64,000 nt of DNA. It comes from Flavobacterium stagni (GTDB lineage: Bacteria > Bacteroidota > Bacteroidia > Flavobacteriales > Flavobacteriaceae). The first letter of the stretch is position 1; each line of letters starts with the position of its first letter. The position numbers were made by a program, and so were the translations under genes. A model generated the notes under the pieces. That model made no database searches and was not told where the DNA came from. It worked only from the letters and a program-made list of their open reading frames with translations. Shown one piece after another: positions 33,571 to 42,957 of this stretch. The stretch is from assembly GCF_004122105.1 (NCBI RefSeq), contig NZ_SBKN01000001.1, positions 558,001 to 622,000 on the forward strand, given 5' to 3'.

Positions 33571-34271
33571 CCATTTTAATTCCGTGTTATAACGAAGAAT
33601 TGCGATTAGATTTGCAGTCGGTTGATACATTAATAGATCATTCTGACCTGCAAATATATTTCGTAAATGATGGCAGTACAGATAAAACGGTTGAAGTAAT
33701 TTCTAAAATTATAGCGCAATATCCAACCCGATGTACATTGCTTGATTACTCAAAAAATTCGGGCAAAGCCAATGCCGTTTATACTGCAATTAATGCGATT
33801 AATAATCAAAATAGTTACGATTATATTGGCTACTTTGATGCTGATTTTTCAACACCGGCAACAGAGATTATTCGTCTCAAAGAGGAAGTAAAACAACTTC
33901 AACCGTCATTACTTATCGGTTCAAGAATATTGTTACTCAATTCCGGAATTAAAAGAAAGTTTTACCGACATATTATTGGGCGAGTCATTGTTACGTTGAT
34001 CAATTTTAAATTCAAATTAGGTATTTACGATACCCAATGTGGGGCCAAGTTTTTCAGTTCCAAAATCATTTCAGAAGGGTTTGATACACCCTTTAATACT
34101 TCATGGCTTTTTGATGTTGAATTGTTTATCCGACTGAAAAAAAAGGGACTTTTAGAACATGGAAGGGAAGTGCCCATTTTTAATTGGAGAGATGTTGAAG
34201 GCTCTAAACTGACTTGGAAATCTGTATTTAAAATAGTAAGAGAGTTAACCCTGCTTTTTCGAAAATATTAA
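33558..34271 (+). CDS. Family 2 glycosyltransferase, dolichyl-phosphate-glucosyltransferase-like
   Basis: Start set at ATG 33558 (MCKIAILIPCYNEELRL), overlapping the methyltransferase by 13 bases. The 237-aa GT-A enzyme has IPCYNEE near the N-terminus, the NDGSTDKT nucleotide-binding loop at about 33-40, and the DADFS metal-binding DxD-type motif at about 90. No C-terminal membrane helices are evident. This subgroup usually transfers a sugar to a polyprenyl phosphate, which would feed the adjacent multi-pass DUF6311 protein. Confidence 0.85.
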   Translation: MCKIAILIPCYNEELRLDLQSVDTLIDHSDLQIYFVNDGSTDKTVEVISKIIAQYPTRCTLLDYSKNSGKANAVYTAINAINNQNSYDYIGYFDADFSTPATEIIRLKEEVKQLQPSLLIGSRILLLNSGIKRKFYRHIIGRVIVTLINFKFKLGIYDTQCGAKFFSSKIISEGFDTPFNTSWLFDVELFIRLKKKGLLEHGREVPIFNWRDVEGSKLTWKSVFKIVRELTLLFRKY

Positions 34272-34275
34272 TCCT

Positions 34276-36393
34276 ATGAATTTAAATTCAAAAATAGTTA
34301 CCACGTTATTTCTCACATTTGTATCGATCCTTTTATTTGCGTTGGTTTTCGGTATTAAAGCTTTAAATCCTACAGAGATAGCTTGGTTAATGGATGTTCA
34401 TCACGATTGGGGAACGCATTATTTGGGCTGGGCTTTTTATCGTGGAGATGAATGGAGTTTCCCTTTAGGAACTATTCATAGTTATAATTATCCAGTAGGA
34501 ACAAATGTTGGATTTACTGATTCTATTCCGCTTTTAGCGATTCCTTTCAAATTGTTTGCGAGTCTATTGCCAGAGGAATTTCAGTACTTTGGAATTTGGT
34601 TGCTCGCTTGCTTTTATTTGAATGGGTATTTTACAATTAAGATATTGGACAACTATAAAATTGATCGAAAGTATTCCTTTTTTATAGCCGTTTTAATGAT
34701 ATGTAGTCCAATTTTGATTTTCAGAAGCTTACACCCTGCATTGTGTGCGCACTGGTTATTACTGGCTTCTATTTATTATTATGGAAAAAAATCGACTCCG
34801 AGTAATGTATTTCAAATAAACAGAAATCAAATAATTATCCTGGTATTAAGTGGTTTTATTAACCCCTACTTGACAGCTATGGTTATTGGATTTAATGTAA
34901 TTTTACCTTTAAAACAGGTTTTTATTGATAAATCAATTCCTTTAAAAAAAGGGATAATATTTCCAATAGCCGCTTTTTTATTACTGATCATTTCCTGGAT
35001 ATTTATTGGATTAATCAATTTTAATCAATCAGCAAATTTAGCCTCTGTTGATGATTATAATAATTATAGTTTGAATCTTAATGCATTGTATAATGGTAGA
35101 GGATTTTCAGCCTTTTTTCCTGACCTACCCATCTATAATCCCATGCAATACGAAGGATTTGCCTATTTAGGTATGGGAGTGATGGTTTTAATTGGACTTG
35201 GACTATTTACTCTATTCTTCTTTAAAATGAGTATTAGAAATGTATTAAAAACCTATTCTTTCCTTTTAATTCTTGGTTTCGGAATGGTTTTATTTGCCTT
35301 AACCAACAAAGTTTCATACGGAAATAAAATAATATTTGATTTTACCATTTCAGGATACTATGAGCTTTTATACCAGACATTTAGAGCTTCTGGTCGTTTT
35401 GTATGGCCGATGTATTATGTAGTGATAATTAGTTTTTCAATACTATTTATCAAGTCAAGATTCAACACCACTTTTAAAATGGTGTTATTAGGAATTATTG
35501 TCTGTATCCAGTTATATGATATAAAAACCTTAATAACCTATAGAAATTTAAAGTTTGGTTCGTATGACACTCCTTTAAACGATGAACTCTGGGGTAATAT
35601 TTTTAAATCCTTTGATGGAACCATCGTTTATCCTCCTTTTAATTATAACTACAGTCAGACCTACCCAATGGATTACCAAGACCTTTGTTACTTATCTTTA
35701 AAAGAGCGAAAACCAATTTCAAATGCCTATGTTGCTCGTACCGATGTCGCCAAAACCGAATCGTTTAAGATGAATTTGGAAGGGCAACTCAGTAGTGGCA
35801 CGATTGAGGATAAACAATTATTCATTACAACGAAACCTAATATTGTAGCTTTTGGCCAGTTATTACATGACAAAAAAGTGCGAATTAAAAAAATAGATGG
35901 ATTCTATATTGTTTACGGAACGTCACAAGATAACGCATTAAAAAATGTTATAAACTTTTCTGAACAAGACAATAAATTCCAAGATTCATTGTATCAGCTT
36001 TACCAAAAAACAATAAAAGATGAGTTGGTTCAACTCAATGAAAAATTGACTGACAATGGACAAGTCAAGTTTAATTTAGATAGTTATAATGTGTCTAATT
36101 CCATGATCCAAGTTCGAGGTTGGGCAATGGAAAACGAAGCAAAAGATACCCAGAAGGATTCTGTTTTTATGGTATTAAGCAATGCGAAAACTAATTATCT
36201 TTTTTATGTAAAAAAAGAGGACAGAGGGGATTTAGTTACAGCATTCCACAACGAGAAGTTAATTGGGTCGGGTTTTAACGGCTCCATTAATTATAACAAA
36301 GTCCCGAAAGGGAACTTTCAATTAGGCGTATTAATCAAAAAACCGTCCCAAACGAAGTATTATGTAAAAACCGATAAAACCATTCAAAATTGA
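34276..36393 (+). CDS. DUF6311-type multi-pass membrane protein (putative GT-C glycosyltransferase)
   Basis: 705 aa with about eleven hydrophobic helices over the first 430 residues and a soluble C-terminal part. Early acidic/aromatic loops (MDVHHDWGTHYLGWAFYRGDEW) resemble the first periplasmic loop of GT-C enzymes, where the catalytic acid sits. It follows the GT2 polyprenyl-glycosyltransferase by 4 bp, a pairing typical of glycan decoration systems. DUF6311 naming is from memory. The base composition is visibly more AT-rich than the core genes, as is common in exchanged polysaccharide loci. Confidence 0.72.
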   Translation: MNLNSKIVTTLFLTFVSILLFALVFGIKALNPTEIAWLMDVHHDWGTHYLGWAFYRGDEWSFPLGTIHSYNYPVGTNVGFTDSIPLLAIPFKLFASLLPEEFQYFGIWLLACFYLNGYFTIKILDNYKIDRKYSFFIAVLMICSPILIFRSLHPALCAHWLLLASIYYYGKKSTPSNVFQINRNQIIILVLSGFINPYLTAMVIGFNVILPLKQVFIDKSIPLKKGIIFPIAAFLLLIISWIFIGLINFNQSANLASVDDYNNYSLNLNALYNGRGFSAFFPDLPIYNPMQYEGFAYLGMGVMVLIGLGLFTLFFFKMSIRNVLKTYSFLLILGFGMVLFALTNKVSYGNKIIFDFTISGYYELLYQTFRASGRFVWPMYYVVIISFSILFIKSRFNTTFKMVLLGIIVCIQLYDIKTLITYRNLKFGSYDTPLNDELWGNIFKSFDGTIVYPPFNYNYSQTYPMDYQDLCYLSLKERKPISNAYVARTDVAKTESFKMNLEGQLSSGTIEDKQLFITTKPNIVAFGQLLHDKKVRIKKIDGFYIVYGTSQDNALKNVINFSEQDNKFQDSLYQLYQKTIKDELVQLNEKLTDNGQVKFNLDSYNVSNSMIQVRGWAMENEAKDTQKDSVFMVLSNAKTNYLFYVKKEDRGDLVTAFHNEKLIGSGFNGSINYNKVPKGNFQLGVLIKKPSQTKYYVKTDKTIQN

Positions 36394-36429
36394 AATTTAG
36401 AATAGACTATCATACTTTAAAAAAATAAT

Positions 36430-36437
36430 TACATTTG
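36430..36437 (+). promoter_or_regulatory. Promoter -7 element for the lipoprotein gene
   Basis: TACATTTG, exact TAnnTTTG match 16 bases before ATG 36453, showing that this gene can be expressed apart from the surrounding glycan operon. Confidence 0.58.
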
Positions 36438-36452
36438 CAAAAAAAATTAACA

Positions 36453-36998
36453 ATGAAAGCAAAACATTTCTTAGCTATTGCGTTATTAGGATTTACAGTT
36501 TTATCTTGTAAAAATGAGGAATCAAAATCGGAAGAATCCGTTCAAGAAGTTGTAAGTAATCGTTTTAAAATCACGTTGAATGCTACTGTTAAAAAAGACG
36601 ATGATTTCCAAGTATATTACAAAGATGTAAATGATCCTAGCGTACCATTTTCTGAAGATAAATCGATATATGTTGCTGTAAAAGGAAGTGAAACACCTCA
36701 AGATATTGTTTTTGAATTGCCTGAAGGAGCAAAACCATTGACTTTACGAATGGATTTTGGATTGAAAAAAGATTTGGGTGACATCACCGTAAATCGTTTC
36801 TCAGTAGAATACAAAGGAAAAAGAATCGATGCGGCGGGACCGACTTTCTTTGATTATTTCCGCCCGGATGATTCTTTTGTTAAGGTTGATAAAGCAACTT
36901 CAAAAATAAGTCCGATTGTCGCAAAAGATGGAAACTATGACCCAATGATGTTTTCTGTAGAAAGCTTTGACCAACAATTGGCACAATTAGTAAAATAA
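36453..36998 (+). CDS. Small lipoprotein of unknown function
   Basis: Start set at ATG 36453 (MKAKHFLAIALLGFTVLSCKN); a TTG at 36435 lies on the promoter. The 181-aa product has a lipobox with Cys19 and an acidic linker (KNEESKSEESVQE), then a beta-rich domain. Phrases such as NATVKKDDDFQVYY, VYVAVKG-like strands, LRMDFGLKKDLGDITVNRF and FFDYFRPDDSF have a carbohydrate-binding-module or jelly-roll flavour (inference). It has its own promoter and a strong terminator, so it is an independent unit inside the polysaccharide locus. Confidence 0.8.
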   Translation: MKAKHFLAIALLGFTVLSCKNEESKSEESVQEVVSNRFKITLNATVKKDDDFQVYYKDVNDPSVPFSEDKSIYVAVKGSETPQDIVFELPEGAKPLTLRMDFGLKKDLGDITVNRFSVEYKGKRIDAAGPTFFDYFRPDDSFVKVDKATSKISPIVAKDGNYDPMMFSVESFDQQLAQLVK

Positions 36999-37018
36999 GA
37001 ATTTGTCACTTAAATAAT

Positions 37019-37052
37019 AAGCCATAATCTATCCCAGATTATGGCTTTTTTA
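37019..37052 (+). terminator. Terminator after the lipoprotein gene
   Basis: A 12-bp stem, AAGCCATAATCT / AGATTATGGCTT, closes a 4-base loop and is followed by a T run. Confidence 0.88.
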
Positions 37053-37105
37053 TAAATAGTAACAACATATCGCTTTCCTCAGTCATTAGAATTTAAAGGA
37101 AAGAA

Positions 37106-37177
37106 ATGCACACAATGTACATTCTGTTAAAGAAACAGAAACCGTATTATTACAAGCCCAGTAGTTATGAAAAATAA
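37106..37177 (+). CDS. Possible 23-aa micro-ORF between two terminators
   Basis: ATG at 37106 is preceded by AAAGGAAAGAA, a plausible ribosome-binding site, and opens a 23-codon frame (MHTMYILLKKQKPYYYKPSS...). It is followed 10 bp later by a second hairpin terminator. The product is basic and Tyr-rich. No homologue is recognised. It may be a leader peptide, a microprotein or a relic of a longer gene; expression is unproven. Confidence 0.3.
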   Translation: MHTMYILLKKQKPYYYKPSSYEK

Positions 37178-37187
37178 CGTAATTTAG

Positions 37188-37209
37188 CCACCTGAGGGTG
37201 GTTTTTTTA
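37188..37209 (+). terminator. Second terminator, upstream of the flippase gene
   Basis: Stem CCACC / GGTGG with loop TGAG, followed by seven T residues. It lies only about 30 bp before the wzx start, so it could act as an attenuator for the downstream glycan operon (inference). Confidence 0.7.
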
Positions 37210-37239
37210 TAATGACTCCCTATGGGCAAACAGACGTAG

Positions 37240-38511
37240 ATGAATCTCGAGAAAATAAGTCATTTTATACGCAGCAAAAAAGCATGGGATTTTTTGATTT
37301 ATGGTTTTGGACAAGCCGTAAATTTAATTAGTCCTGTAATAATCGTTCCGTATGTGATTTTTGTCTGCGGAGAAGCCGGTTTGGGTAAAATTGGCGTCGG
37401 ATTTTCATTCGCACTTTTAGTGAATGTCTGGGTTGATTACGGTTCTTACATCAACGGAACACGAGAAATAGCAACTAACACCTATAATAAAGATAAAATC
37501 GAAGAACGGTTTTTGACGATTTATGGGGCGAAATTTATGCTCTTGTGTTTCTTTTTATTGCTTGCCGCTCTAATTATTTCAACCGTCCCATTTTTTCGTG
37601 TCGATCGCACCCAATTACTGCTGAGTTTGGTGATGGTAGTAGGTCAATTTTTAAATCCGACCTGGTTTCTTCAAGGCATGCAAAATTTTGTGTGGATTAC
37701 AGTAATCAATATTCTTTCCAAAGGAATATATATTGCTGGAGTTCTGCTCTTCGTTAATCAGTCGAATGACTACATTTATGTCAATTTTTTTAATGGAATA
37801 GGGCTAATCATTCCTTCGTTAATCGGCATCATTTATCTTATTCAAAAACATCAGTTTAACCTTCGTAAATTCAAATTTGCATCCTCCATTCAATTAATAC
37901 GCGACGAATTTTCACTTACCCTTTCGCAGGTATTTTTTGCCGCATATCAATTTGCACCCGTCATGATTGTGAGCTATTTCTGTGGAAATTTTGTGGCAGG
38001 ACAATACCGTGTTATCGAACATATTGTGATGATTTTTCGAACTTATTTGCAAACATTTTTTAATTTCATTTATCCCGAAATTTGTGTGCAAATCGATAAA
38101 GATAAATCAAACGGTTTCCAGTTTTGGCTAAAAGTAAACGGAATTAATTATCTAGTTGTATTCGTTTTGGTCGCTGTAATATTCTTTAATACTCCGATAA
38201 TTTTACAGTTCTTCAAAGTCAATGCCCACGATATTACAGTATTGAGTTCGTATTTTAAACTCGGTTTAGTCCTACCTATACTTATGGGATTGACCTTTGC
38301 TGTTCGTCAATTAATGTTTGCCTATAATTCCAGTTATTATTACGTTAGAATTACCATTTTGGCCACCATAGCCTATCTTTTTTTAATGATCTTCTTGTTA
38401 AAACAAATGGGGTTGTCGGGTGCTTTTATCGCTACAATTATGATTGAAATATTCATTATTATTTCCTACTTTGTAATCCTTAAAAAAATGGATTCAAAAA
38501 AGTCGTTATGA
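37240..38511 (+). CDS. wzx: Wzx-type oligosaccharide flippase
   Basis: A 423-aa polytopic protein with about twelve hydrophobic helices and the typical MATE/PST flippase N-terminus (FLIYGFGQAVNLISPVIIVPYVI, here in pieces) with VDYGSYINGTREIA in an early loop. It should flip the undecaprenyl-diphosphate-linked repeat unit to the periplasm. It is the first gene of a tightly overlapping run; the next start overlaps its stop by 4 bases. Confidence 0.87.
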   Translation: MNLEKISHFIRSKKAWDFLIYGFGQAVNLISPVIIVPYVIFVCGEAGLGKIGVGFSFALLVNVWVDYGSYINGTREIATNTYNKDKIEERFLTIYGAKFMLLCFFLLLAALIISTVPFFRVDRTQLLLSLVMVVGQFLNPTWFLQGMQNFVWITVINILSKGIYIAGVLLFVNQSNDYIYVNFFNGIGLIIPSLIGIIYLIQKHQFNLRKFKFASSIQLIRDEFSLTLSQVFFAAYQFAPVMIVSYFCGNFVAGQYRVIEHIVMIFRTYLQTFFNFIYPEICVQIDKDKSNGFQFWLKVNGINYLVVFVLVAVIFFNTPIILQFFKVNAHDITVLSSYFKLGLVLPILMGLTFAVRQLMFAYNSSYYYVRITILATIAYLFLMIFLLKQMGLSGAFIATIMIEIFIIISYFVILKKMDSKKSL

Positions 38512-39773
38512 CCTTAAATTTCACAGAGAATTCCTTTCTTACCAAATTGTTATACACCTTATGTGTTTTGGTTTTGTTGCTTAACAGTTACGAAACCACT
38601 TTTGTTGTTTGGGGATTCACGGCTTTTATAACTTTACGAAAAAAGTATTCCGTTACTTTTTTACGATTACAATTGCTATTGGGTTTAGTTATCCTTGTGG
38701 CTTTGTTCAGTGCACAGTTTACGGCTCATAAATCCTATGTGTATTTCAAGGATATCAGTTATTTGCTCAAACCTATGCTTGGTTTGGCTGTGGGGTATAA
38801 CATCTGCAAAATAAACGGGAAACGATTTTTTTCAACCGCCTTGTATGCAGGAGTTTTATTAGCCATCATTCATATTTTAACCATCCTTGTTTGCTTTTTT
38901 ATTTTTAAAATAACCACGATGCACTTGTTGCGTCACTACGGCGGTTATTTTAACGATTATGAAATCTATACATTGGTGTTGTTGATTTTTTCCAAAGAAT
39001 TTCAAATCAAAATCAATCCCAAAACTCGCTTGATTTTTATCGTATTACTTTCCATTTCTGCCTTTTTGTATTTGGCCCGAACCAACATGATTCAGTTTGT
39101 TGTTTTGATCATGGCCATTAAAGGATATTTTATTTTAAACGCCAAAAACATCAAATATTTAATCTCGGTTAGCGCCATTGTTTTGGCCGCTTATGCTGCT
39201 ATTTATTATTCCAATCCGTCAAGAAAAGGCGAGGGGCTTGAAGCGTTTTTGTATAAAATAAAAATTGCCCCAATTGAATCTTTCAAGACCAAAATCAATG
39301 AAGAAGATTGGAAAGATTTTAACGATAATTACCGCTCATTTGAAAATATAATCACAGTTCGCCAAGTTACTGATAGAGGTTTTCCAACCATTTTAATTGG
39401 TAAAGGAATGGGCTCTACTATTGATCTTGGCAGGGAAATGTGGACCAATGACCAAGAGTTTATTCGTTATGTTCCCGAATTACACAATACCTACATGACG
39501 ATGTATCTCAAAGCCGGGTTAATCGGTGTTTTTTTAACCGTGTTATTTATGGTCTATTTGGGTAAAATGAAAGTTACCTCAGACCCGCTAGTTTATCAAC
39601 TTAATTTGTTATTATTAGGAAGCGCTATCTTTCTTATTGTCTCCAATTGGGTGTTTTTAGGTCTGTATTTAAAGTTAGATAATAAATCCTTAATCCTAGG
39701 TTTTTTAATTGCTTATCGAGAAATCTTAATGAATTCAAAAGCGACTCCAATTACTGAAAAAAATGAGTACTAG
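38508..39773 (+). CDS. O-antigen polymerase/ligase-type membrane protein (Wzy candidate 1)
   Basis: A 421-aa polytopic protein with ten or more hydrophobic helices and a large periplasmic loop (about 245-335) containing PELHNTYMTMYLKAGLIG. An HN-containing loop before the last helices is the usual Wzy/WaaL signature. It probably polymerises repeat units. It sits between the flippase and a glycosyltransferase, overlapping both. Confidence 0.75.
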   Translation: MTLNFTENSFLTKLLYTLCVLVLLLNSYETTFVVWGFTAFITLRKKYSVTFLRLQLLLGLVILVALFSAQFTAHKSYVYFKDISYLLKPMLGLAVGYNICKINGKRFFSTALYAGVLLAIIHILTILVCFFIFKITTMHLLRHYGGYFNDYEIYTLVLLIFSKEFQIKINPKTRLIFIVLLSISAFLYLARTNMIQFVVLIMAIKGYFILNAKNIKYLISVSAIVLAAYAAIYYSNPSRKGEGLEAFLYKIKIAPIESFKTKINEEDWKDFNDNYRSFENIITVRQVTDRGFPTILIGKGMGSTIDLGREMWTNDQEFIRYVPELHNTYMTMYLKAGLIGVFLTVLFMVYLGKMKVTSDPLVYQLNLLLLGSAIFLIVSNWVFLGLYLKLDNKSLILGFLIAYREILMNSKATPITEKNEY

Positions 39774-40884
39774 AATAAAAATATTTGTAGACTGTCATGT
39801 GTTCGATTATGGATTTCAAGGTTCGCGAACCTACATCCAAGGTCTCTATGCAGAATTAATAAAAAACAAGTCGTATGATTTTTATTTTGCGGCAACAGAT
39901 GTGGAAAACTTAGCCAAGAGTTTTGACAAAGCAGACAATGTTTTCTTTGTCAAATATAAATTGAAAAGTAAATTCTTTAGGTTACTTTTCGACATACCGT
40001 TTCTCATAAAAAAGTTAAAAATTGATTACGCGCATTTTCAATATATCGTTCCTCCGATCAAAATGTGTCGTTACATCGATTCCTTGCACGACATATTATT
40101 TTTAGAAAAGAGAGAATATTTTCCATTATTAAACCGAATACAGAACGCTATTTTGTTTCGATTAAGCGGTAAGTTTTCAGAATTAATATTAACGGGCTCT
40201 CATTTTTCTAAAAACAGCATTGAAAAACACTTCAAATTGAACAATGTGGCCGTTACAGTTTATGGAGTTGAAGATTTGTTTTTTGAAAAATTTGACCGGA
40301 ACGAACAGCAACAACAGGTAAAGGATAAGTTCGGTTATAAAAACTACATTCTTTACATTTCGAGACATGAACCCAGAAAAAATCATTATCTCTTACTGAA
40401 ATCATTCGTGGATTTACAACTACATCACAGCAGCGATTTAGTACTCATTGGCGATGTAACCTTTCACGATCCAAAGTTTGATCAATTGTATCAATCCTTA
40501 AGTCCGGAAATTAAAAGTAAGATTCATCTATTAAATAAGGTCCCGTATTCTGATTTGATTTTAATTTTACGTGGCGCTACAGTAGCGGTTTATCCTTCCC
40601 TTGCAGAAGGGTATGGTTTGCCACCGTTGGAATCGGCAGCTGCGGGAATTCCAACCCTTTGTTCTAATGCCACGTCTATGGCTGAATTTGATTTTTTTGG
40701 CGACGATTTTTTTGACCCATTAAATGAGGAAGAATTTAAAATCAAATTAGCCGATAAAATATCCAATCCTAATCCTGAAAAGGCATTAGAAATGTCTAAA
40801 TTAGTGGCCGAAAAGTACAATTGGAAAGTAGCCTCTGAGGCTTACCTTGCAATACTACAAGCTGATATTAGTAAAAGAAAGTAA
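39763..40884 (+). CDS. Family 4 glycosyltransferase
   Basis: A 373-aa GT-B enzyme. The C-terminal half has [21 protein letters not shown] and the donor-binding motif [32 protein letters not shown] (in pieces), with the E-x7-E pattern of retaining GT4 enzymes. The N-terminal acceptor domain starts [22 protein letters not shown]. Acceptor and donor sugars are unknown. The stop is coupled to the gmd start by one base. Confidence 0.88.
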   Translation: MSTRIKIFVDCHVFDYGFQGSRTYIQGLYAELIKNKSYDFYFAATDVENLAKSFDKADNVFFVKYKLKSKFFRLLFDIPFLIKKLKIDYAHFQYIVPPIKMCRYIDSLHDILFLEKREYFPLLNRIQNAILFRLSGKFSELILTGSHFSKNSIEKHFKLNNVAVTVYGVEDLFFEKFDRNEQQQQVKDKFGYKNYILYISRHEPRKNHYLLLKSFVDLQLHHSSDLVLIGDVTFHDPKFDQLYQSLSPEIKSKIHLLNKVPYSDLILILRGATVAVYPSLAEGYGLPPLESAAAGIPTLCSNATSMAEFDFFGDDFFDPLNEEEFKIKLADKISNPNPEKALEMSKLVAEKYNWKVASEAYLAILQADISKRK

Positions 40885-41918
40885 TGAAGAATGCAATTAT
40901 AACCGGAATTACCGGTCAAGATGGAGCGTATTTAACCCAGTTATTGTTAGAAAAAGGGTATCGCGTATTTGGAACATACCGTCGTTCAAGTTCGATGAAC
41001 TTTTGGCGTTTGGAAGAATTAGGCGTGGTTAATCACCCCAATCTAACACTGGTTGAATTTGATTTGAATGATATTACTTCTTGTATTCGACTACTTGAAT
41101 CTTGTCAACCCGACGAATTTTATAATTTGGCAGCTCAAAGTTTTGTTGGTGTTTCTTTTGACCAACCTATTTATACAGCGCAAGCATCAGGAATTGGCGC
41201 TTTAAACATCTTAGAAGCCATTCGTTTGGTAAATAAAAAAATAAAGTTTTACCAAGCTTCTACCTCGGAAATGTTTGGGAAAGTACAAGAAATTCCCCAA
41301 ACTGAAAACACCCCGTTTTACCCGAGAAGTCCGTATGGTTTTGCCAAATTGTTTGCCCATTGGGCGACCGTCAATTATCGTGAAAGTTACGATATGTTTG
41401 CAGTGAGCGGTATTTTATTTAATCACGAATCACCGTTACGCGGTAAAGAATTTGTTACCCGAAAAATTACCGATACCGTTGCAAAAATTCATTTAGGAAT
41501 GGCGCAAACTTTGGAATTGGGTAATTTAGATGCACAACGCGATTGGGGATTTGCTGGCGAATATGTGGAAGGTATGTACAAAATGCTTCAATCCAATGAG
41601 GCCGATTCTTTTGTACTGTCTACAAATCAAACCCAATCGGTTCGAAGATTTGTAGAAATTGCTTTTGAAAATATTGAAATTACGATAGATTGGAAAGGGG
41701 AAGGTGCGCTTGAAAAAGGCTACTGTGCTACCACAGGCAAAGAATTAGTTTCTATTAATCCCAAATATTACCGCCCTGCAGAAGTGGATTTATTAATTGG
41801 AAATGCGCAAAAAGCAAAAGATCTTTTGGGTTGGATTCCGAAAACCTCTCTTCACGAGTTGTGTTCGATGATGGTTCAAGCCGACCTGACACGCAATCAA
41901 CATGGAAAATCATTCTAA
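40884..41918 (+). CDS. gmd: GDP-mannose 4,6-dehydratase
   Basis: 344 aa. The cofactor motif [10 protein letters not shown] is at residues 8-17, NADP recognition is in TYRRSS (31-36), and the catalytic Tyr151-x3-Lys155 is in [12 protein letters not shown], with Thr/Ser/Glu in ASTSEMFG at about 125-132. It makes GDP-4-keto-6-deoxymannose, the substrate for the reductase encoded next (17-base overlap). Length and motifs are standard. Confidence 0.96.
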   Translation: MKNAIITGITGQDGAYLTQLLLEKGYRVFGTYRRSSSMNFWRLEELGVVNHPNLTLVEFDLNDITSCIRLLESCQPDEFYNLAAQSFVGVSFDQPIYTAQASGIGALNILEAIRLVNKKIKFYQASTSEMFGKVQEIPQTENTPFYPRSPYGFAKLFAHWATVNYRESYDMFAVSGILFNHESPLRGKEFVTRKITDTVAKIHLGMAQTLELGNLDAQRDWGFAGEYVEGMYKMLQSNEADSFVLSTNQTQSVRRFVEIAFENIEITIDWKGEGALEKGYCATTGKELVSINPKYYRPAEVDLLIGNAQKAKDLLGWIPKTSLHELCSMMVQADLTRNQHGKSF

Positions 41919-42792
41919 AACCATATTAATCACTGGAATCACTGGCTTTACAGGTGTTTATTTAAAAAAACATTTAGAAGGCAAAGGCTATCGTGTGGTA
42001 GGTTTTTCCAATTCAAAAAGTGATGATCCCACTATTTTTCATTGCGATTTAACTCAGCCGGACCAAGTTCAAGAAGTTATCACCCAACTTTCTCCTGACT
42101 ATGTTGTACATCTAGCGGCCATTTCATTTGTGCAACATCCAGTGACTTTGGATTTTTATGAAGTGAATGTTTTAGGAACACAAAACGTGTTAAAAGCCTG
42201 CTTGAATTTAACCAAACCCGTAACTAAGATTCTTTTAGCTAGTAGTGCAACCGTTTACGGGAATCAAATCGGGAGTGAATACCATGAATCCATGAATCCT
42301 AATCCAGTGAATCACTATGGAATCAGTAAATTAGCTATGGAACAAGTGGGTAAAATGTATTGGGAACAATTGCCCATTTTAATGGTTCGTCCCTTTAATT
42401 ATACCGCTCCAGGACAAGAATCCCATTTTGTGATTCCAAAAATTGCAGCTGCTTTTACATCTAAAGCACCTCAATTAGAATTGGGTAACTTGGACGTCTA
42501 TCGTGAATACAATGGTGTGAATTATGTAGTTGAAGTTTATGAACGACTCCTATTTTCAGAGGTTACGCAAGAGATTGTAAATGTGTGTTCAGGGAAAATG
42601 CACTCGTTGCATGAAATCTTAGATCTATTTTCAAAAATCACAGGTCATCAACCCCAGATTTCAATCAATCCACAGTTTGTGCGACCGAATGAAATCCAAT
42701 ATTTATGTGGTTCGGTTCAAAAGTTAAAACTACTCATTGAACTCCCCACTAATAATGATTTAAGAGAATTGCTGACTTCATTCGTCAACTAA
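41902..42792 (+). CDS. rmd: NAD(P)-dependent reductase, probably GDP-6-deoxy-D-mannose (D-rhamnose) reductase
   Basis: A 296-aa extended SDR with [10 protein letters not shown] near the N-terminus (about 12-21) and Tyr-x3-Lys in [12 protein letters not shown]. Its position after gmd, and its single-domain reductase type rather than a Fcl/WcaG epimerase-reductase, favour Rmd giving GDP-D-rhamnose. GDP-talose or another deoxyhexose cannot be excluded. The start codon lies inside the end of gmd. Confidence 0.75.
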   Translation: MENHSKTILITGITGFTGVYLKKHLEGKGYRVVGFSNSKSDDPTIFHCDLTQPDQVQEVITQLSPDYVVHLAAISFVQHPVTLDFYEVNVLGTQNVLKACLNLTKPVTKILLASSATVYGNQIGSEYHESMNPNPVNHYGISKLAMEQVGKMYWEQLPILMVRPFNYTAPGQESHFVIPKIAAAFTSKAPQLELGNLDVYREYNGVNYVVEVYERLLFSEVTQEIVNVCSGKMHSLHEILDLFSKITGHQPQISINPQFVRPNEIQYLCGSVQKLKLLIELPTNNDLRELLTSFVN

Positions 42793-42929
42793 ATTATTGA
42801 TTTTTAGTTAATCAATTTCGTAATAATCAGCTGAATCATCGGGTCTTTAAATTTTTAATTTTAGATGTTTCCTCTATTTTCTTGTTTAAAAAAATGAAAA
42901 TAATGTTATTAATTCTGAAAGAATACGAG

Positions 42930-42937
42930 TAATTTTG
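42930..42937 (+). promoter_or_regulatory. Promoter -7 element for the DUF1972 glycosyltransferase gene
   Basis: TAATTTTG, exact TAnnTTTG match 20 bases before the start at 42958. It lies in the 165-bp AT-rich gap that divides the plus-strand glycan genes into two transcription units. Confidence 0.55.
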
Positions 42938-42957
42938 TATCCCTGAATAAAATAAAC

